Shown: positions 16,881 through 27,500 of the stretch, in pieces
Layout: each line of letters starts with the position of its first letter
Position numbering within the stretch: position 1 is the stretch's first letter
Source: Actinobacteria bacterium OV320
GTDB taxonomy: Bacteria > Actinomycetota > Actinomycetes > Streptomycetales > Streptomycetaceae
Assembly (NCBI GenBank): GCA_001298545.1
Contig: LJCX01000010.1
Span: forward strand, 173,885-237,884
DNA: 64,000 nt
Direction: 5' to 3'
Made by a program: the position numbers and the translations under genes
Notes under the pieces: generated by a model
What the model saw: the letters and a program-made list of their open reading frames with translations, nothing else
The model's database searches: none
Told to the model about the DNA's origin: nothing

Positions 16881-17315
16881 GTGGCTCGCATCTCCGAAAC
16901 CCATGACGGCGCCGCCGACCAGGTACGGACCCGTCTGGTGGCGTTCGGCGCCGCGATGGTGACCATCGTCGCGGGGCTGGGACTCAGGGCGGGGGTGTCG
17001 GGGAACGTCGCCAAGTACGGTGGAGACGCGCTGTACACCATCCTGCTTCTCACCCTTGTCGTTCTCGTGGCGCCGCGGGTCACGCGACTGACGGCCGCTG
17101 GAGGCGCGCTGGCCGTCAGTTGCGCAGTCGAGTTCCTGCAGCTCAGCCAGGTGCCCGCAGAACTCGCGCAGAGAAGCACCCTTGCCCGCCTCGTGCTCGG
17201 TTCCACCTTCAACGCAATCGACCTGCTTTGGTACGCGGTCGGCGCAGTCGTGGGCTGCCTCATCCACACCACGGTGGGTTCCCTCTCCTCACGCAGAGGA
17301 ACCGGGCACGGCTGA
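16881..17315 (+). CDS. DUF2809 membrane protein
   Basis: 144 residues from GTG 16881 (a TTG at 16863 is in frame). Four hydrophobic segments are visible: AFGAAMVTIVAGLGLRAGV, ALYTILLLTLVVLVAP, LAVSCAVEFLQLSQV and DLLWYAVGAVVGCLIHTTVG. The conserved DUF2809 features are present: YGGDALYTI in the first loop, SCAVEFLQL, and STFNAIDLLWYAVGA. The role is unknown. The C-terminal tail is short and basic. Confidence 0.8.
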   Translation: MARISETHDGAADQVRTRLVAFGAAMVTIVAGLGLRAGVSGNVAKYGGDALYTILLLTLVVLVAPRVTRLTAAGGALAVSCAVEFLQLSQVPAELAQRSTLARLVLGSTFNAIDLLWYAVGAVVGCLIHTTVGSLSSRRGTGHG

Positions 17316-17507
17316 GGCTGAACCGCCCAGCGCCTGAGTGATCGTCATTTGCGCTACGAGCCCAGTCTCCGCGGGGCGGGTCTGTCGCTGTCCTGCAGGC
17401 CCTTCACGGCCTGCGGACTTCAGCCGCGGCGAGAAACACGGCCGCCGGAACACATATCGGTGACCTTCTTCGCTGACACAGAGACTCCTGTCGTCCGTAT
17501 TCGTTGA

Positions 17508-18920
<1,413 letters not shown>

Positions 18921-18948
18921 CGCGCGCCTTTGCGCGGTGGCCGCCCGC

Positions 18949-18971
18949 GGTGCGCGTGGGTTACGCGCACC
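18949..18971. terminator. gdhA terminator hairpin
   Basis: GGTGCGCGT and ACGCGCACC form a perfect 9-bp stem with a five-base loop, 29 bases past the gdhA stop. No U tract follows, as is usual in high-GC actinobacteria. From here to 19217 I see nothing else. Confidence 0.7.
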
Positions 18972-19217
18972 GAAGGGCGCAGGTGCCAGGGCCCGCGCGT
19001 GCCTCTGTCCCCGCCGGCGAAGGCCCTGGCTATCGCGGCGCAGTCCCGGCGCGGCCGACCTCGGTCGCCTGGACGGCGAAGACGGCTGCAGGAGTGAGCC
19101 GGGTCGAACGGCCCAGCCCGTCGGTCATTTCCCGCAGGACTGAAGAATCACGTGAGCCGCTACCCGCGTACCCGCGGTTCGTAGCCGCCTGCCGACGGTG
19201 TCCGGCGTTCGGCTCCG

Positions 19218-19829
19218 TCAGGACGTCGGCGATGGGCCCCGACGGCGAGCGCGCATCGCGGTGATGCAGGTGTCCCGGGACGTGGGCCCGCCGAACCGGA
19301 GGCGGTCGTATGCGGTGAACGCCGGTTCCAGCGCGTCGAGTTCATCGACGAGGGAGTGCAGCCGCTCTGCCCACCTGGCTGAACCGGCATCCGGCTCGTG
19401 CGCTGCGGCGGTGATCGCGGTCGTCAGATGGTTCTTGCGCTGAATGGCGGCCGGGGACACCGAGTGCAGGCACACGTACTGTCCGCTGACATAGGCACCC
19501 CACTCGGCCTTTGCCGTGACCGTATCGGCCCAGTGGGCGGTGAACCACGCTTCGAGCTGTTCAACGCCACCCGCTTCGTCGGCGAGGGCGAACAGGTCGG
19601 TCGGCACCATCTCAGCGCCGTCGGAGCGCAGATATCCCGGAAGCGGCAGATGCTGCCCCAGCATCAGATGGCGGACCGCATCGCTGTCGCGGCCATGGAG
19701 TGCGCACAGTTCCTCCAGGGAAACGAACTGCGCGCTGACGTAGGCATCGTCGGCATCTGTCATCGGATGGTCGCCGTTGACCTCGCGGAACCGCTCGGCG
19801 AGCTGCTGCTTCAGGGACGTCTTCGGCAT
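19218..19829 (-). CDS. DUF6058 family protein
   Basis: 203 residues from ATG 19829, preceded by GAGGA. Family landmarks are FVSLEELCALHGR, LPLPGYLRSDGAEMVPTDLF, AEWGAYVSGQYVCLHSVSPA, the IQRKNHLTTAI helix, and the C-terminal VDELDALEPAFTAYDRLRFG, then GPTSRDTCI. It is soluble. DUF6058 proteins are frequent in Streptomyces and their function is unknown. The long upstream palindrome at 19895-19924 may influence its expression. Confidence 0.82.
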   Translation of the reverse strand: MPKTSLKQQLAERFREVNGDHPMTDADDAYVSAQFVSLEELCALHGRDSDAVRHLMLGQHLPLPGYLRSDGAEMVPTDLFALADEAGGVEQLEAWFTAHWADTVTAKAEWGAYVSGQYVCLHSVSPAAIQRKNHLTTAITAAAHEPDAGSARWAERLHSLVDELDALEPAFTAYDRLRFGGPTSRDTCITAMRARRRGPSPTS

Positions 19830-19894
19830 TGAGTGATCCTCACGCGGCACACCAGCGCGGGAATCTCCCGCACAGGCTTCCGCACGCTAGTGGC

Positions 19895-19924
19895 CCCATG
19901 GTTCGGTGCTCACCGAACCATGGG
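19895..19924. promoter_or_regulatory. Perfect 13-bp inverted repeat with tetraloop
   Basis: CCCATGGTTCGGT, a GCTC loop, then ACCGAACCATGGG. It lies 65 bp upstream of the DUF6058 start and before the remnant that begins at 20070. It may be a terminator for transcription entering from the right, a 5'-UTR hairpin, or an operator. The sequence alone does not decide. Confidence 0.5.
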
Positions 19925-20069
19925 ATGAGTGCCCCAGACGCCCTGCCCTCGGACCGGTCCCACCGATCCGCCCAGCTGCCATGCACTGCGCTTGTACAGC
20001 CGGCCCACGACCTCCTGGCCGTCGGGAAGGGCAACGTGTACCGGGGGAGTAGGAGCGGAGGCGGGAGGC

Positions 20070-20490
20070 ATGGCGGCCCCGTACGAGATCGGCATAGGGC
20101 ATGCCGCCCGGCCCCGTAGCGGGCGGCGCATGCGCTTCCGCTGGGACTGGCTCGCCCCCGTCCTGCCCGTGCCGTACGTGCCGGCCCTGGGACCGGCCCA
20201 CCCCGGCGACCCGCTGCCCGACGTGTTCGCGGCCGTCGCCGAGAACGCCGGGACCGGCCGCTTCCTGCCGCACGACAAAGACCGCCGATGGGCCGACCAC
20301 AAGCAGGAGCACGTCTAGGTACGTCTAGGTCGACGCCATCGAGCACGACCAGCGGCAGACCCTCGTGCCGATGCTCCTCAAGCGCGGGCCGGTCACCGTC
20401 CGCGTCCACGTCTGCGGGACCGCGCCCGACAGCCTGGCCGCCGGTGCAGTCCTCGTCCGCAACCTCGCCGCCGACCACGGCAGCGCCGGA
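20070..20490 (+). pseudogene. Unidentified gene disrupted by a 10-bp tandem duplication
   Basis: An ATG with an upstream GGGAGG opens a strongly G/C3-biased frame, with RMRFRWDWLAPVLPVPYVPA then VFAAVAENAGTGRFLPHDKD, that stops at TAG near 20318. The decamer ACGTCTAGGT is present twice in tandem at 20309-20328; beyond it the bias resumes in the frame shifted by one, reading VDAIEHDQRQTLVPMLLKRG, then VTVRVHVCGTAPDSLAAGAV, and ends abruptly near 20490. The duplication both shifts the frame and carries TAG. I do not recognise the family. Confidence 0.55.
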
Positions 20491-20494
20491 CGCC

Positions 20495-20871
20495 GGCGAC
20501 ACGGAGATCGACCTGCAGCCCCTGGATACCGGGACGCCGCCGAACGCGCTGTGCAGCCACCGCCACATCGCCAGTGGCTGGGCATGTTCGAACGCACGCC
20601 GTGCCGGGGACCAGCAGACCATCATGGCCAGCACTACCCGCGCCGGCTCCGGGACAACGGGATCGGCTGTCTGAAGCTGCTGGATGTCGCCCAGAAGCAC
20701 ATGAGTGAAGTGCTCCAGTACGGGCGCAGACTCACTCATCTGCATCTGAACTCCACGCAGCAACAACGCCACGACCACAGCCGAGCGCGGATCGTCCAGC
20801 ACATCCGCGTCTATCTCCGCCCCGGCAGGCAACTGCATCGAGACAGACGGAAACAACGTGTCCAGACGCAT
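20495..20871 (-). CDS. Possible truncated gene of unknown function
   Basis: A minus-strand frame from ATG 20871 reads MRLDTLFPSVSMQLPAGAEI, then LLLRGVQMQMSESAPVLEHF and PARVVLAMMVCWSPARRAFE, with moderate G/C3 bias. After about residue 125 it becomes antisense to the plus-strand remnant and loses protein-like character, although the frame stays open to 19840. I take it as a gene whose 3' part was lost where it meets the neighbouring remnant. No domain is recognised and there is no strong ribosome binding site. Confidence 0.3.
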
Positions 20872-21320
20872 CGGTTTTCATCCCCCAACTCGGGCAGGCA
20901 GTCGCCTCACAGACATTGCTCACCGAGCTGACCGCTGACGCAACCCCGCTCGTGGTGAGGCGCACATTTTGGCAGTGGCAGAGCGTGTGGATTCCGCTGG
21001 GATCAGACGGATGACCGCTTCGCAGCCTTCCTCGCGGGCCGATGCCGATGTCCATGAGCTGGTCCAGCCGAAGAAGGAGAGGACATCTCCAGGTATCCGC
21101 TACCCCGCTGAGCCACAACACCCGCGTACCGCAGTTCGCCGGGGGACTCCCCAACCCTTCACGGGATCCCATGCGGTGACGGGCACGTTTCACCAGGTCA
21201 GCGAATTCCGTCGGTTGTCCGAGGGCTCGCCGTTGACGGCGACCAAGGGTGCACGGGCTTCACCTGAAGGCTGTTTCCGGAGGGCCCGGCCGGGGTGTGT
21301 CGCCACAGGGGAGCCGGTGC
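20872..21320. other. Intergenic stretch with no supported gene
   Basis: About 450 bases with open frames on both strands but no start signal, codon bias or recognisable motif. No repeat or terminator-like hairpin stood out. Confidence 0.4.
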
Positions 21321-21920
21321 TCACTGGTCGGGGTCGGGCCAAGTCGCCACAAGGGCGCGCCGATCTGGAAAGCGGGGGCCGGAGATCATCTCCTGGGTTG
21401 TCTCACCGTTGAGCCAGCACACTTGCTCGGGGCCGCCGTCGCCGGTGTCGAACAGGCAGCACACTCCGCCGCTGGCGGCGCTGAGGCCGGTGAACACCTC
21501 CCTGACGCGAACCGACCGCGCGAACAGGCGGCTCATCCCTGACGTCGCCGCCCAGAACTCCATTGACGCGTAACGAGGGTGCAGGAAGGACTGGAACCGG
21601 ATCGTCAGGTAGACGTACCCGATCTGGATGCGCCCGTCCGCCTCGGGTTCAGGGCCGCCTGTCTCCGCGTACTCGCGCAGTACGTCATCGACGTCGAACA
21701 TGATGGACGTGTCGAGTCCGAGCGTGCTGCTGGTGGAGCAGTCGACCGGCTCGCTCTTGAAGTGGGACGTGAACGGGAGGACGAGCCGTTCACCGCCGGG
21801 CAGTGTGAGCTCAAGCGGCGGCACACCACGGGACGGTGGCGCCAGCTCGGCCAGATTGGCCAGCGCCCTGGCGACGTTTCGCGGACGCAGGTAGATGTCG
21901 TAGCCGTAGGTCAGCCCCAT
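21321..21920 (-). CDS. Conserved hypothetical protein
   Basis: 199 residues from ATG 21920 with GGGGGAGA just upstream. The protein begins MGLTYGYDIYLRPRNVARAL and continues with ELTLPGGERLVLPFTSHFKS, DTSIMFDVDDVLREYAETGG, IQIGYVYLTIRFQSFLHPRY and CCLFDTGDGGPEQVCWLNGE. It is soluble, with mixed alpha/beta character. It resembles a family of unnamed Streptomyces proteins of similar length that start GYDIYL; I cannot give a function. Confidence 0.65.
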   Translation of the reverse strand: MGLTYGYDIYLRPRNVARALANLAELAPPSRGVPPLELTLPGGERLVLPFTSHFKSEPVDCSTSSTLGLDTSIMFDVDDVLREYAETGGPEPEADGRIQIGYVYLTIRFQSFLHPRYASMEFWAATSGMSRLFARSVRVREVFTGLSAASGGVCCLFDTGDGGPEQVCWLNGETTQEMISGPRFPDRRALVATWPDPDQ

Positions 21921-22268
21921 TCTCCCCCTCTGCTGGTCGAACCGAACCCTTTCACGACCGCCCTCGGGGCGCCTGCCGGTTTCTGAGGGGGGCGGTTCGT
22001 GGTGTGCTGTCCGTTTCTCGGTGAAGCTGGGACTTCGCCGTTGGTCACGAACTGGATGGCTGGTGCTGTGTGGTGAAGTTCCCGGAGTCGGCCTTGGTGA
22101 GGATGCCGAGGTTGACCAAGCGTTTCGTCGAGCAGCGCCCGTCTCGTCACCACACACGGTCTGCCAGCCGATAGGACCGTCCCCGGCTCCACCACCTGAG
22201 CAGCGCACAGCCACCACGGCGAAGGTGCCGATGGCGCCGCGTTGGCCTGCCCGCCTCATCCTGGGGTG
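21921..22268. other. Intergenic stretch with no supported gene
   Basis: About 350 bases between the 5' end of the hypothetical gene and the 3' end of the permease gene. No family motif, strong start signal or clear hairpin was found. Confidence 0.4.
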
Positions 22269-24248
22269 TCAGCCTGCGACGTGGATGCCTGGGCGGCGGG
22301 CGGGGTCGGGTTGGTGCCGGCGGATGATCTCGCGAGTGACGGGGGCGGTGTCGCCGCGGCCGAGGAGGAAGTAGCGGAACATGTGGGTCAGGGGACTGCC
22401 TTCGGCCCAGGCGAAGTAGCAGTGCGGCTGGACGCCGGTGGTGTCGTGCAGGGTGAGAAGGATCGCGGCGATGGCGTTCGGCGCAGCCGGGGCTTCGGCT
22501 CGCAGGATGCGATATCCGTCGACTTCGACGCCGTGGACGGTGAGGGTTTCGCTGAAGTCGGAGGGGTCGACGACGTCGATCTCCAGGAACAGGATGTCGG
22601 CGAGGCCGGGCACGGGGTTGGTGGCCCGCTGCTCGCGTTCCTTGTCGGCGTACTCGGCGCCGTCTCCGGCCTGGCGGCGGTTGGTGATGATGTTGATGGC
22701 GTGGTCGTGGGCGAGGGTGTCGGTGATGAACCGGCGGGCGGCCTCGTCGAACACGATCTTGTCCGCACGCAGTTCGGTGGTGCGTGAGATGCGGGAGATC
22801 AGCGAGATGGTGATGATGCCGACGATGAACATCGCGGAGATGGTGATGCCGTCGGGCTTGTCGATGATGTTGGCCACCAGCGCGTAGAGCAGTACCGCGG
22901 TGAGCGCGGCGAATCCCACGGACAGGGTGCGCTGGCGGCGGCGCAGTGCGGAGACGGTCACGGCGAAGGCACCGGAGACCATCATGGCGAGGATGCCGGT
23001 GGCGTAGGCGCCGGCCTGGGCGTCGATGTCGGCGTCGAAGGCGATGGTGATGAGGACGCACAGAGCTGTGTAGACGAGTACGACGGGGCGTACTGCGCGG
23101 CCCCATTCGGGGGCCATGCCGTAGGCGGGAAGATAGCGCGGGACGATGTTGACCAGTCCGGCCATGGCGGAGGCGCCCGCGAACCAGAGGATCAGGATGG
23201 TGCTGATGTCGTAGGCGGTGCCGAAGGCTTCCCCGACGTGTTCGTGAGCCAGCCAGGCCAGGGCCCGGCCGTTGGCCGCGCCGCCCGCCTCGAACTCCTT
23301 GTGCGGGATGAGGACGGTGGTCACGAGACTGGCGGCGAGCAGGTAGACGCTCATGACGAGTGCCGCCGTGGTGAGCAGTCTGCGGGCGTTGCGGATGCGG
23401 GACTTCAGCCGCTCCTCGGTGCTCTCGCCCTTGGTGGAGATGAGCGGCATCATGCTCACCCCGGTCTCGAATCCGGACAGACCCAGCACCAGCAGCGGGA
23501 AGGCCAGCAGCGCGGGCCCGGCCAGGTCGCCGAATCCCCGGCCCTCGGTGAGTGCGCCGGTCCAGGCCGAGAGGGCGCCCGGGCTGGTGAACACCTCCAC
23601 CAGGCCGACGCCGATGGTCACAGCGTTGAGCGCGAGGAAGACGGCGACCAGAGGGATGGCCACGCTCACGGCTTCGCTGAACCCGAGCAGGAACACCCCG
23701 CCGAGGAGCACCAGGAGCGCCACGGTGATGACGACCTCATGTCCTTGCAGAGCATGCGGCGCGTAGGAGCTCTCCACCAGATGTACGGAGGCGTCGGCCG
23801 CGGACAGGGTGATCGTGATGATCCACGAAGTCACCACGAACCCGAGCAGGACCAGGACGAACAGTTTGCCCCGCCAGAACGGCAGCAGGTCCTCGAGCAT
23901 CGCCACCGATCCGGCCCCGTGCGGACTCTCGCCGGCCACTCGCCGGTACATCGGCAGCATCCCCACCAGGGTCAGTACCACGAGGAGAAGAGTGGCCAGC
24001 GGTGAGACCGCACCGGCTGCCAGGGCGGCGATGGCCGGCACGTAGGCCAGGCTGGAGAAGTAGTCGACGCCGGTCAGGCACATCACCTTCCACCAGGCAT
24101 GAGACTCACCGGCACCCGCCTCCGCCGCCGGATTGACCGCCTGCACCCGGTGTCGCAGCAACCACCGTGCCAGAGCGCCGCCTTGGCGTTCCGGTGCGGC
24201 AGAACCCTCCACCACGTCCACCGTGGCCAGATCGTCCACGTCGGTCAT
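22269..24248 (-). CDS. APC-family (amino acid/polyamine-type) permease
   Basis: 659 residues from ATG 24248 (a TTG six codons upstream is weaker). After a 55-residue cytosolic N-terminus come about twelve transmembrane segments, beginning [20 protein letters not shown]; the [10 protein letters not shown] segment is the unwound helix 1 motif of this APC subgroup. Later segments include [20 protein letters not shown] and [20 protein letters not shown]. The last 180 residues (from [20 protein letters not shown]) form a cytosolic domain that is unusually long for the superfamily and may be regulatory. The transported substrate is not determinable. It stands apart from its neighbours. Confidence 0.85.
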   Translation of the reverse strand: MTDVDDLATVDVVEGSAAPERQGGALARWLLRHRVQAVNPAAEAGAGESHAWWKVMCLTGVDYFSSLAYVPAIAALAAGAVSPLATLLLVVLTLVGMLPMYRRVAGESPHGAGSVAMLEDLLPFWRGKLFVLVLLGFVVTSWIITITLSAADASVHLVESSYAPHALQGHEVVITVALLVLLGGVFLLGFSEAVSVAIPLVAVFLALNAVTIGVGLVEVFTSPGALSAWTGALTEGRGFGDLAGPALLAFPLLVLGLSGFETGVSMMPLISTKGESTEERLKSRIRNARRLLTTAALVMSVYLLAASLVTTVLIPHKEFEAGGAANGRALAWLAHEHVGEAFGTAYDISTILILWFAGASAMAGLVNIVPRYLPAYGMAPEWGRAVRPVVLVYTALCVLITIAFDADIDAQAGAYATGILAMMVSGAFAVTVSALRRRQRTLSVGFAALTAVLLYALVANIIDKPDGITISAMFIVGIITISLISRISRTTELRADKIVFDEAARRFITDTLAHDHAINIITNRRQAGDGAEYADKEREQRATNPVPGLADILFLEIDVVDPSDFSETLTVHGVEVDGYRILRAEAPAAPNAIAAILLTLHDTTGVQPHCYFAWAEGSPLTHMFRYFLLGRGDTAPVTREIIRRHQPDPARRPGIHVAG

Positions 24249-24522
24249 ATCCCCCACACCCTTCAACCCGCTCAGCGGTCAGAGCTCCGAAGCCCTGCGA
24301 CGATCACCGAGTATGCGGCCTGCCGGCGCCCTCCCCTACCGGGACGACAGCCCGCGGAAAAGCGCGCATCCCCGCCCTACTGCCCCGCCACTCGTGAGGT
24401 GTGCGTGCCGAGCACGGAGGAAATGGCCTCACCCTCCCGGCACGTCGTGCCTTTGCCGTCGGGTCCGTGGCTCATATCGCGGGGGGAAAGGCCGCCCGAG
24501 GTGAACGGCAACCAGCAGCGGT

Positions 24523-27500
24523 TCAGTCCTGGCTTGGTTCGGTGACCTGCCAGGAGAGGCGTGTGACGTCGAAGCCGTGGCAGACGACGAGATAGCGGTC
24601 GTTCGCCACCAAGCGGGTGCAGGTGCTCGGGAAGGCCAACGTGTGCGTCTGTGCGGTATCTCCGGCCAGGTCCCAGATCATCACCGATTCGCCCACGCCG
24701 GTGGCGATCCGTACGCATCCATCCACCACTGCTGCCGCCACTGCGTTCACAGCTCTTCCCGCGTGCGCGAGCTGGTGCACGCACGTTCCTGAGGCGAGAT
24801 CCCATACCCGGGCTGTTCCGTCGTCTCCAGCGGTGATGATCAGCGCTTGCTTCCCGTGGGACAGCGTTGCCACCGAATTCACAGAACCGGTATGCCCCTC
24901 CAAGGTTGCGACACGCTGCCTGGTGGCCAGGTTCCACACGTAGGTGCTGCCGTCGACTCCTCCGGTGATGATCAGCGACCGGTCGCCCAGTACAAAGTGC
25001 TCCATGATGTTCACCGCATCGCGGTGTCCGACAAGATCAGCGAACTGCTGTCCACGGCCCAGATCCCACACGAGCACACGACCATCTCGGCCCGCGGTCA
25101 CAGCCAGCGATCGGCTGTCGACCGCAGCGATGATCACTGAATGCACGGCATCCCTGTGCCCTGGAAAGGTAGCCAGCTGTTCGCCGTTGGAGAGGCTCCA
25201 CAGGGCGACGGCTCCGTCGCGTGCGCCAGTCACGGCCACCGGACGGCCATGGATCAGGGCCGCTGCCACGGCGTTCATCGCGTCGCCGTGCCTGGTCAGG
25301 ATCCGGCTCTCCGCGTCGGGATCGCGGTGCGTCGCGCCGGCCTTGCGGCTGACGGCACCAGGGCGAGAGCTCGGATACCAAGCAGTCACTGTGCCGTCGG
25401 TGCTCGTTGCGACCAACCAGTGCTCGCCCTCCACCGCGACGCTCGCCAAAGCGTTGACGGTGGTGCTGCGTTCGTCGAAGGTATGCACGTGTCGGCCGGT
25501 GTCCAGGTCACGCGCGGTCGGGGCCCCTCTGCGGCCGCAGGTGAAGATCAGCCGCCCGTCGTCCGCGATCACGGCGGCGCTTCGTGAGCCCGCTTGACCG
25601 GAGAGTGTGTACGTCCTTTGCCCGGTGGCAAGATCCCACGCGAGCGCGGTGCCTCCGCGCCCGCCTGTGACAGCGTAGGGAATGCCCTCTGAAAGGCCCG
25701 TGCCGAGCGCGCTCACCGTTCCCCCGTGGCCGACCAGCACGTGTGCGCGTTCATAGGTGATGAGGTCCCAGACGATCGCGGTTCCGTCCGCGCCGGCGGT
25801 GACGGCGATGGGGCGACCGTCTCGTGTGGTGGTGGCCACCGCGTTCACCGAGCCGCCGTGCCCGGCCAACGTGTGCAAGCGGTGCCCGCTGGCGAGGTCC
25901 CAGACGATCGCGGTTCCGTCCGCGCCGGCGGTGACGGCGATGGGGCGACCGTCTCGTGTGGTGGTGGCCACCGCGTTCACCGAACCGCCGTGCCCGGCCA
26001 ACGTGTGCACGAGTTGGCCTGAAGCGAGATCCCACACGACGACCGAGTTTCCCTGGCCACCCGTCACCACGCAGGTGCGCCCTTCCAGGCTGGTGACGGC
26101 CGGCGAGATCACTGCGGCACCGCTGTTCCTGAAGGTGCGCGCCAGGTGTCCGGTACGCGGATCCCAGGCCGCCACGGTGCCATCGGCGCAGGTCGTGATG
26201 ACCAACGCCTGGTCCTGCACGGTGAAGGCATCGATCTCCACCACCACCGAGCCGAGGCCGGCCAGGACGTGCAGACGGTTGCGCGTCTCCAGATCCCACA
26301 CGATCGCCGAGCCGCCACGACCCGCTGTCACTCCGAGGAGCCGGCCGTCCACTTCGAGGGCTGCCACGGCTTTCACATCCGGAGTGTGGCTCATGAGCGT
26401 TCCGACAAGCTGGCCCGTAGCCAGGCCCCAAACTGTCGCCGCGCCACCCTTTCCGCCGCTCAACGCCAGGGAACGGCTCTGCCCGTCGATCGTCGCCACA
26501 CTGAGCGCCCAGGAGCCGGGGTCGGCCAGACGGTGAATACGGCGCCCGCTGCCGAGGTCCCACACTGTGATGGATCCATCGTCGCAGGCGACTACTGCTG
26601 CCGGGCGGCCATCCAGGGTGACCGTGGAAACGGACATCACCCAGGGGCCCTGGTTCGTCATGGTGTGGTGTCGGCGCAGCGTCTCCGCGCCCTGGTGGGT
26701 GGTCCACACCGGTAGCGCTGGAAGGGCTCGGTGATCGACACGGACTGTGGCCCAAGCGTGTGCAAGGCCGGGGTTTCGCCAAGCCGTTGCCTGCCAGGCC
26801 AGCAGACTGCGACGCGCCTCCAGCACATGGCGCATCGGGTGGTGAGCCACAGGCCGATAGATCTCCGCGCACTGGACCGCTTGCAGGGAGCGAGCTCGAT
26901 CGAGCAAAGGGGCGAGGTGCTCGGGATCAGCACGTAGGAGAAACCCCGGATCCGTGAGGAGTTCGTCGAGGGCACCAGCCGCTACCGCGTGTTCGGCCAA
27001 GTGCCGGAGCAGATAGGGGGGCGCGAGATGCCAGACAGGTCCGGCTTCCTCCGGGCCGAGGGAGACAGCGCTGAGCAGAACATCCAAGACTTCGCGTGGC
27101 TTTGCCAGTCGGGCAGTGTGTTCGGCGAGACTTTCGTGGAAGTACCGGTACAGACGGCGGCCGTCCCTGTCGGTTGCGGCACGCAGATAGAACCCCGCAG
27201 TGGCGAGAGCATCCAGCGTGGCCTGCACATCAGGCTCCAGCCCTTGCGGGTCCACGATTCTGTTGCGGTCAAGGGAGAGGGCGAGAGCGTGCAGCAGACT
27301 GACTGGCATCCCCTGGCCTCGCGCATGGCCGAGCGCTGCCAGAACCGGCCTCACCCACGGCATCTCGTGGGCCAGCGTGGTGAGGTGAAGGTCGAACATT
27401 CCGCTGAGCGTGCTAGGCACTTGTCCGGCGACCTCAATGTCGGTCAGCGTGGTGGTGAGACTCCGCAGGTGGTCGGCAAACAGTGCCGCAAGAAGAAATC

